Of a DNA stretch of 64,000 bases, positions 59,211 through 64,000 are shown one piece after another. This DNA comes from Alphaproteobacteria bacterium (GTDB lineage: Bacteria > Pseudomonadota > Alphaproteobacteria > Micropepsales > Micropepsaceae). How positions within the stretch are numbered: position 1 is the stretch's first letter; each line of letters opens with the position of its first letter. The stretch is taken from the NCBI GenBank assembly GCA_024236055.1, contig JACKLF010000002.1, positions 434,001 through 498,000 on the forward strand. The letters are read 5' to 3'. The notes under the pieces were generated by a model. The model had not been told where the DNA came from. It made no database searches and saw only the letters and a list, made by a program, of their open reading frames with translations. The translations under genes were made by a program, and so were the position numbers.

Positions 59211-61235
59211 TTAGGAGAGAAGCGGGACGGGCAAAACCCCCTTAGCCACGTCATCGTCCAAAGTGGCAATGCCACATTCGCCCAAATAATCCGCTATTCC
59301 GTCATAAAATTCTGGCTGCCGGGTGGGGTCATCCCCGTCGCCCGACGGAACGTAAATGACCATCCCCTGGCGGGCTCGAGTCAGCAGAACCCGATAGGCG
59401 TTGGCCAAGTAGGCACGCCGCATCGCGTCTTTGACCTTATTCCAGCGCGAACCTTGAAACTTATGGAAGCTCCAACCAGTGCCTAGGCGCCGCAAATCTG
59501 CGTCCCAACAAACGCCGACCCAGTCTAGTTCCAAACCTTGTATGTCAAATTCCGTCGCGGGGTCTTCAAGATAAAATGATGAACGCACATCAGCCTTTGA
59601 ATCCAAAAACCAGTGCGGCGCTTCCACGCGCTGTTTTACATTCAAGCCATACGGCTTCAACCGCTGCGCACCAGACGACGCGACCAGACCGAAGCGTTCG
59701 GATCCGCGCGCTTTGGACTTGAGCCAGGACCGCGCCGTATGCAAATCGCGCGTCATGAACACTGGATAATTTGCAAGCTTCTGTTCAAAGATCGCCTTTG
59801 CCGCTTTTGGGTGACCGGCCACAACTTCATTGACGAAATCAGACAGCGCCTCAGCGCGAAACGAGCGAACAGCTACCGCTAGGTGCAAATCAGGCTGCAC
59901 CCTATAGTCCAGACCCGATAGAACTCGCGAGAGGTCGCGCCCCCAATTGTATTCGGGCTTGTCGAGCTGATCTGAGACATGGATTCGCCAGTCACGGAAT
60001 TTCGATCTGACCGCATCAAACCACTCTGTCAGACCGGCCTCACCATCATTGATTTCCTGACCGCCACCAACCAGGCAGACGATGACACACCAACCGGCAT
60101 GCCGATCCATGACGCTAATCAAGAATTCCGGCTCGGACTGCCCAAAATCACGAAGGCCGTGCTTTTCACGCATAGCTCGGCCAATCTTGCTGCTGTTCCA
60201 GGCCCGCTGCGCCTCATCAAAGACCACGACACGCTCGACCGGTGCATTTTCGTGCTGCAAATAGTGGTCACGAAAATGATGGATATTTTGAACGAAGGAT
60301 TTCACCTTCCGGCGCGAGTCACCAATAGCCACATCCAAACGTTCACGCTCGTCACGCGCCAAAGCCTCGCGCAATACATCCACCAACGGTCCGTTACCCG
60401 ACAGAAAGACCGCATGCTCGTCCTCGTGGGCACGGGTACGCTGCGTTACCAGGTGCAAGCCCGCCAGCGTTTTGCCAGCGCCAGGAACCCCGGTCACAAA
60501 GCAGATCGTCTTGCGCCCATCGCGCTTTGAAGCTTCGATAATTTCGACAAGGCAGGCATTCGTAATGCCAAGGTTTTTTGTGCCCGCGTCCGACCGCGTG
60601 ATTTCTTCTACACGGTGACTGCTGTAAAGCGCCTGGGCCGCCTGAACGATGGTCGGTGTGGGCTTATAGCCGCTGGCCATCCAGGTTGAAGGTTCGAGTG
60701 CAGGCAAGCCCGGATACTGGGCCGCCGTCTGGCGGATTGTCCCCGCCAATCCCTGTCCGTTTACAAGGACCGGAGACGCCACCTCGTCTGGCCAAAAGGA
60801 CAATTGCCCAGGCCGGCTCTTCGCGTCAGTTGCCACGATGACCGGCACGATTGGCCGGTTATGGCTACCGACATGAAAATTCTTCAGGTCAAGCGCATAA
60901 TCCCACACTTGTTCAATCGCGCTTGCAGTAAATGCCTCGGCACCGACTTTGAATTCAATAACGAAGATTACGCCATCCAGAATGACGACAATATCGGCAC
61001 GCTTGCCCATGCGGGGAATTGCGAACTCGAAAGCAATCCAGCCTCGATTGAGTGGCTGCAGCTCATGTTGCAATAGCGCGATTTGATCTTGCCAGGCCAA
61101 ACGCTGGGCCGGCTCCAGGTCATGCGGATGATGTTCAGCCAGATGGCCAAGGACGGTCTGCGGCTTCTCGCGCAGAAAATCCGCAATATCGGCACAATAA
61201 TAGGCCTGACTCAGCCTAGGCGATCGCGTGTCCAT
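59211..61235 (-). CDS. DUF2075 (Schlafen-like) helicase with N-terminal PD-(D/E)xK nuclease-like domain
   Basis: A 674-residue protein. Residues 65-98 show FEF...RADIVVILDGVIFVIEFKVG (Glu70, Asp81, Glu94-x-Lys96), the PD-(D/E)xK nuclease pattern. Then a P-loop ATPase: Walker A VTGVPGAGKTLAG (249-256), Walker B ERVVVFDEAQRAW (about 325-335) and the helicase end YRVLLTRARQGMVIYVP. Such nuclease-helicases are often found in defence islands. GC and codon use are more AT-rich than both neighbours. It is inserted tightly: 29 bp to the UxuA-like gene and 38 bp to the ThDP gene. The ATG at 61235 (MDTRSPRLSQ) is used; the frame continues upstream through the ThDP gene. Confidence 0.85.
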   Translation of the reverse strand: MDTRSPRLSQAYYCADIADFLREKPQTVLGHLAEHHPHDLEPAQRLAWQDQIALLQHELQPLNRGWIAFEFAIPRMGKRADIVVILDGVIFVIEFKVGAEAFTASAIEQVWDYALDLKNFHVGSHNRPIVPVIVATDAKSRPGQLSFWPDEVASPVLVNGQGLAGTIRQTAAQYPGLPALEPSTWMASGYKPTPTIVQAAQALYSSHRVEEITRSDAGTKNLGITNACLVEIIEASKRDGRKTICFVTGVPGAGKTLAGLHLVTQRTRAHEDEHAVFLSGNGPLVDVLREALARDERERLDVAIGDSRRKVKSFVQNIHHFRDHYLQHENAPVERVVVFDEAQRAWNSSKIGRAMREKHGLRDFGQSEPEFLISVMDRHAGWCVIVCLVGGGQEINDGEAGLTEWFDAVRSKFRDWRIHVSDQLDKPEYNWGRDLSRVLSGLDYRVQPDLHLAVAVRSFRAEALSDFVNEVVAGHPKAAKAIFEQKLANYPVFMTRDLHTARSWLKSKARGSERFGLVASSGAQRLKPYGLNVKQRVEAPHWFLDSKADVRSSFYLEDPATEFDIQGLELDWVGVCWDADLRRLGTGWSFHKFQGSRWNKVKDAMRRAYLANAYRVLLTRARQGMVIYVPSGDGDDPTRQPEFYDGIADYLGECGIATLDDDVAKGVLPVPLLS

Positions 61236-61273
61236 GTCCCCACCCCGATCACAGCTTAGGCTGATTTTTGAAT

Positions 61274-62821
61274 CTACAACACCGCCTCGATCAGGCGGGG
61301 TCCGGGGCGGGACATGGCATCGGCGAACTGGGCAGCGAAATCCTGGGTGGTTTCGGCGCGGCTGGCCTCCACGCCCATGCCTTCCGCCTGCCTGACGAAA
61401 TCGATCACCGGATCGCGCAGGTCCAGCATCGAAAGCGTACGCGGGCCCGGATTGATCGCGCCCACCCGGCCCAGCTCGATGTTCAGAATGTTGTAGCTGC
61501 GGTTGGCGCAGATGATCGAGACGACATCCAGTCTCTCGCGCGCCATGGTCCATAGCGCCGGCAGCGAATACATCGCCGCCCCGTCGCCCGAAGCCGCGAT
61601 CACTTTGCGGATGGGACAGGCCAGCGCCGCGCCCGCCGCCATGGGCAGCGCGTCGCCGATCGCCCCGCCGGTCAGGAACATCACATCGTGGCGCGGGCCC
61701 GCTTTCAGCGATGCCTGAATGCCGGGGCCCGCGGTCAGCGAGTCGTCCGACAGGATGCAATCGTCCGGCATCAGCCGCGCCATGATCGCCCCCATAGCCG
61801 CCGATGTCAGCGCGCCGGGCGCGGGCATGTCGGGCCGCGCCAGTTGCACGATGCGCCCGGGCGCACGCGCATCCAGCGCATCGGCCAGCCGCACCAGCGC
61901 ATCGGTCGCATCGTCCTGCGGTTCAGCAAGCGTGATCAGGTCGCAGCCTTCGGGCGTGACCCAGCTTGGCTTGCCCGGATAGGCGAAGAAGGTGACGGGC
62001 GGCGGCGCGCCGACCAGGATGATCTGCTCCAGCCCGGCCAGCCGTTCGACAATCTCCTCGCCGAAATAGGGAATGCGTTCGATGGCCGGCAGGCCCGCCC
62101 CCCGCGTCACGCGCGGCGCGAAATAGTCATGCGCCACGCGCGCGCCGGTCCTTGCAGCGATGCGGCCCGCCGCCTCCATCCCCGCCTGCTGCAGGCAGCG
62201 CCCGCGCAGCAGCAGCAGCGTGCGCTTGCCGTTCTTCAGCGCCGCCGCGCAGCTTTCAATCGTGCGGTCATCAACAGGCGCGGCCTGCGGCACCGCCAGC
62301 GGCGCGGCGGGGCCCGCCGCCTCTTCCCAGGCGCAATCAGCGGGCAGCACCAGCGTCGCCACCTGGCCGGGCGCTTCAAGCGCCGCCGCCACCGCGCGCG
62401 CGCCATCGCCCGCCACTTCCTGCGGCGCGCTGCTCTGGTGCAGCCAGTCCGACACCGGGCGGCAGATGCCCAGAATGTCGCTGGTCAGCGGCGCCTGCAC
62501 ATACTGGGCATGGGCGCGGGCATGATCGCCCACGATATTGACCAGCGGGCTGCCGGCCTTGCGCGCATTGTGCAGGTGGGAGACTGCATTGGCGAAACCC
62601 GGCCCCAGGTGCAGCAGCGTCGCCGCCGGTTTGCCCGTCATGCGCGCATAACCGTCGGCCGCGCCCGCCGCCACGCCTTCGAACAGGCACAGCACGCCCC
62701 GGATGCGCGGTTCGCGATCCAGTGCGGCGACGAAATGCATTTCCGATGTGCCCGGATTGGCGAAACACAGGTCGATGCCGCAATCGGCAAGGGTGTGGAC
62801 CAGGCTTTCGGCGCCGTTCAT
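61274..62821 (-). CDS. Thiamine diphosphate enzyme, acetolactate synthase-like
   Basis: A 515-residue ThDP enzyme. Pyr domain: GIDLCFANPGTSEMHFVAALD, CLFEGVAAGAADGYARMTGKPA (catalytic Glu). PP domain: AASGDGAAMYSLPALWTMARERLDVVSIICANRSYNIL (GDG...N ThDP motif). Shorter than true acetolactate synthase (about 560) and without a regulatory partner, so a decarboxylase or lyase for a 2-keto acid is possible. It lies 38 bp downstream of the HpcH/HpaI aldolase on the same strand. Confidence 0.86.
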   Translation of the reverse strand: MNGAESLVHTLADCGIDLCFANPGTSEMHFVAALDREPRIRGVLCLFEGVAAGAADGYARMTGKPAATLLHLGPGFANAVSHLHNARKAGSPLVNIVGDHARAHAQYVQAPLTSDILGICRPVSDWLHQSSAPQEVAGDGARAVAAALEAPGQVATLVLPADCAWEEAAGPAAPLAVPQAAPVDDRTIESCAAALKNGKRTLLLLRGRCLQQAGMEAAGRIAARTGARVAHDYFAPRVTRGAGLPAIERIPYFGEEIVERLAGLEQIILVGAPPPVTFFAYPGKPSWVTPEGCDLITLAEPQDDATDALVRLADALDARAPGRIVQLARPDMPAPGALTSAAMGAIMARLMPDDCILSDDSLTAGPGIQASLKAGPRHDVMFLTGGAIGDALPMAAGAALACPIRKVIAASGDGAAMYSLPALWTMARERLDVVSIICANRSYNILNIELGRVGAINPGPRTLSMLDLRDPVIDFVRQAEGMGVEASRAETTQDFAAQFADAMSRPGPRLIEAVL

Positions 62822-62859
62822 CGCTCGCTCTTTTCCGGATCAGGGCCGCCGCCGGGCGG

Positions 62860-63612
62860 TCAGCCCATCTTCGCCCGCTCGGCCTTGCCGGAGGCCAGCA
62901 TCATCTCGTCCGAGGTGACGGTGACGAAATCAAAGCCCTTCGCGACCATCTCAAGCGCGTAATCGGCGCTGGTGCAGTGCATGCCCGCATGCAAACCAGC
63001 CTTCTTCGCCGCCGCCAGGATGCGGTCGACCGCTTCCATCACCACCGGATCGGTCTGGTTCTGGCGCGCCTCGCGGCCCAGCGCCAGGCCCAGGTCGGAC
63101 GGGCCAATATAGAGCATGTCCAGGCCCGGCACCGCGGCAATCGCCTCCAGATTGTCCAGACCCTTGCGGGTTTCGATCTGCACGATGGTCAGGATGGTCT
63201 CATTGGCGTGCAGCACATAGTCGGGCCCGCCATACAGCAGCCCGCGCTTGGGCCCGAAGCTGCGATAGCCGGCGGGCGGATAGTGACAGGCGCCGACGAA
63301 CTTCGCGCAATCGTCCGCGGTGTCGATATTGGGACAGATCACGCCATAGGCGCCCGCATCCAGCGCCCGCATCACATCGCCGGGGCTGTTCCAGGCCACG
63401 CGCATCAAGGGCACGGTGTCGGTGGTGGAAATGGCGGTGAACATCGCCGCCATCTGGGCGAAATCGCTGTGGCCGTGCTGGGTGTCGACCGTCAGGCTGT
63501 GCCAGCCCTGATGGGCCAGCATCTCGGCCGCAAGCGCGCCGGGCAGGGTGATCCAGCAATTGAAGACGGGCTTGCCTTCGGCCCACAATGTTCGAATGCG
63601 GTTCGCGCGCAT
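62860..63612 (-). CDS. HpcH/HpaI aldolase (cytosolic)
   Basis: A 250-residue class II pyruvate aldolase without a signal peptide: TLPGALAAEMLAHQGWHSLTVDTQHG, GAYGVICPNIDTADDC, GPKRGLLYGGPDYV, TIVQIETRKGLDNLEAIAAVPGLDMLYIGPSDL (metal Glu and GPSDL). It cleaves or forms 4-hydroxy-2-keto acids. The ATG at 63612 is preferred; a GTG three codons upstream is also possible. Followed by the ThDP gene, so both may act on the same sugar or aromatic acid pathway. Confidence 0.9.
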   Translation of the reverse strand: MRANRIRTLWAEGKPVFNCWITLPGALAAEMLAHQGWHSLTVDTQHGHSDFAQMAAMFTAISTTDTVPLMRVAWNSPGDVMRALDAGAYGVICPNIDTADDCAKFVGACHYPPAGYRSFGPKRGLLYGGPDYVLHANETILTIVQIETRKGLDNLEAIAAVPGLDMLYIGPSDLGLALGREARQNQTDPVVMEAVDRILAAAKKAGLHAGMHCTSADYALEMVAKGFDFVTVTSDEMMLASGKAERAKMG

Positions 63613-63712
63613 GACCGGCACGTTACCCCAGGCAGCGGCGGACGCAAGCCATGCGAATGCGGTCCTTGGAATGCTCCCGCCGCATGGCTAGGCTGACTGG
63701 CGGGAGGTTCGG

Positions 63713-64000
63713 GTGCAGACGCAGCAGACAGGCGTTGTGATCGCCGGTGGCGGCCCCGCCGGCATGATGTGCGGCTATCTTCTGGCGCGCCAGGGGATCG
63801 CCGTGACGGTGCTGGAAAAGCACGCCGATTTCCTGCGCGATTTTCGCGGCGATACCGTTCACCCCTCCACGCTTCAGGTCATGCACGAGCTGGGCGTGCT
63901 GGCCGAATTCCTGAAACTGCCCCACGCGGTGGTCCGCCACGTCTCCATCGATATCGGCGAGGAGCACTTCACCGTGGGCGATTTCTCGCATCTGCCCACG
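63713..64000 (+). CDS. FAD-dependent monooxygenase, N-terminal part
   Basis: A GTG start with GGGAGG six bases upstream, running off the window after 96 codons. The N-terminus TGVVIAGGGPAGMMCGYLLARQGIAVTVLEKHADFLRDFRGDTVHPSTLQVMHELG has the GxGxxG dinucleotide fold with Glu at the end of the second strand and the FRGDTVHPST segment of PHBH-fold aromatic hydroxylases. Substrate unknown. It diverges from the HpcH/HpaI operon with 100 bp between. Confidence 0.85.
   Translation, partial: MQTQQTGVVIAGGGPAGMMCGYLLARQGIAVTVLEKHADFLRDFRGDTVHPSTLQVMHELGVLAEFLKLPHAVVRHVSIDIGEEHFTVGDFSHLPT

Overview
The window comes from a GC-rich alphaproteobacterium. Three things point there. A CckA-type hybrid kinase lies beside flagellar export genes, and two CtrA-type boxes (TTAA-N7-TTAA) sit in the divergent flgB/fliO promoter region. 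A GTTC-N7-GTTC LexA-type box lies upstream of recA. The window also has the alphaproteobacterial ATPase inhibitor zeta, a COQ9 family protein and DUF465 (YdcH) proteins. The genus cannot be told; a Caulobacterales- or Micropepsales-like organism is a guess. Exported proteins of carbohydrate and aromatic metabolism suggest an aerobic heterotroph.

Layout. 1-12 kb: lipid and ubiquinone genes (acyl-CoA synthetase, ubiX), alaS, recA, then exported sugar-related proteins (two aldose 1-epimerases, an exported HpcH/HpaI-like protein). 12-20 kb: cckA and the flagellar cluster flhB-fliR-fliQ-fliE-flgC-flgB, with fliO-fliP divergent. 20-28 kb: tannase-family esterase, DmeF-like metal exporter, rpsU, def, COQ9, asd and a purE-purK operon that ends in two small genes. 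28-37 kb: signalling (a GGDEF protein, an MHYT hybrid kinase), icd, trmJ, a TPR protein, a second exported HpcH/HpaI-like protein, a CinA-like protein and map. 37-46 kb: radC, purB, ATPase inhibitor zeta, purC-purS-purQ-purL, bolA, grxD, a glutathione transferase and rpsD.

46.6-51.4 kb is an accessory region of IS1-family material. A 2.9-kb element with matching 16-bp ends and an 8-bp target duplication carries a nucleotidyltransferase-like gene (DUF6932-like), a 4-nt-overlapping partner of unknown function, two other small passengers and the transposase. Beside it lies a row of decayed relatives, each reduced to an end repeat, a scrap of transposase 3' end and one different small gene. The stop codon of most of these small genes sits at the inner edge of the end repeat. 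This cassette-like array is the most unusual thing in the window.

51.4-64 kb returns to metabolism: a cupin, a beta-keto acid cleavage enzyme with a 3-hydroxyacyl dehydrogenase, tRNA-Leu(UAA), a purine nucleoside permease-like protein, a TonB-dependent receptor broken by many frameshifts, a mannonate dehydratase-like exported protein, a nuclease-helicase (DUF2075) gene of foreign look, a ThDP enzyme, a cytosolic HpcH/HpaI aldolase and the start of an FAD monooxygenase. A family of double-hairpin intergenic repeats occurs at least five times between 9.6 and 34.7 kb.
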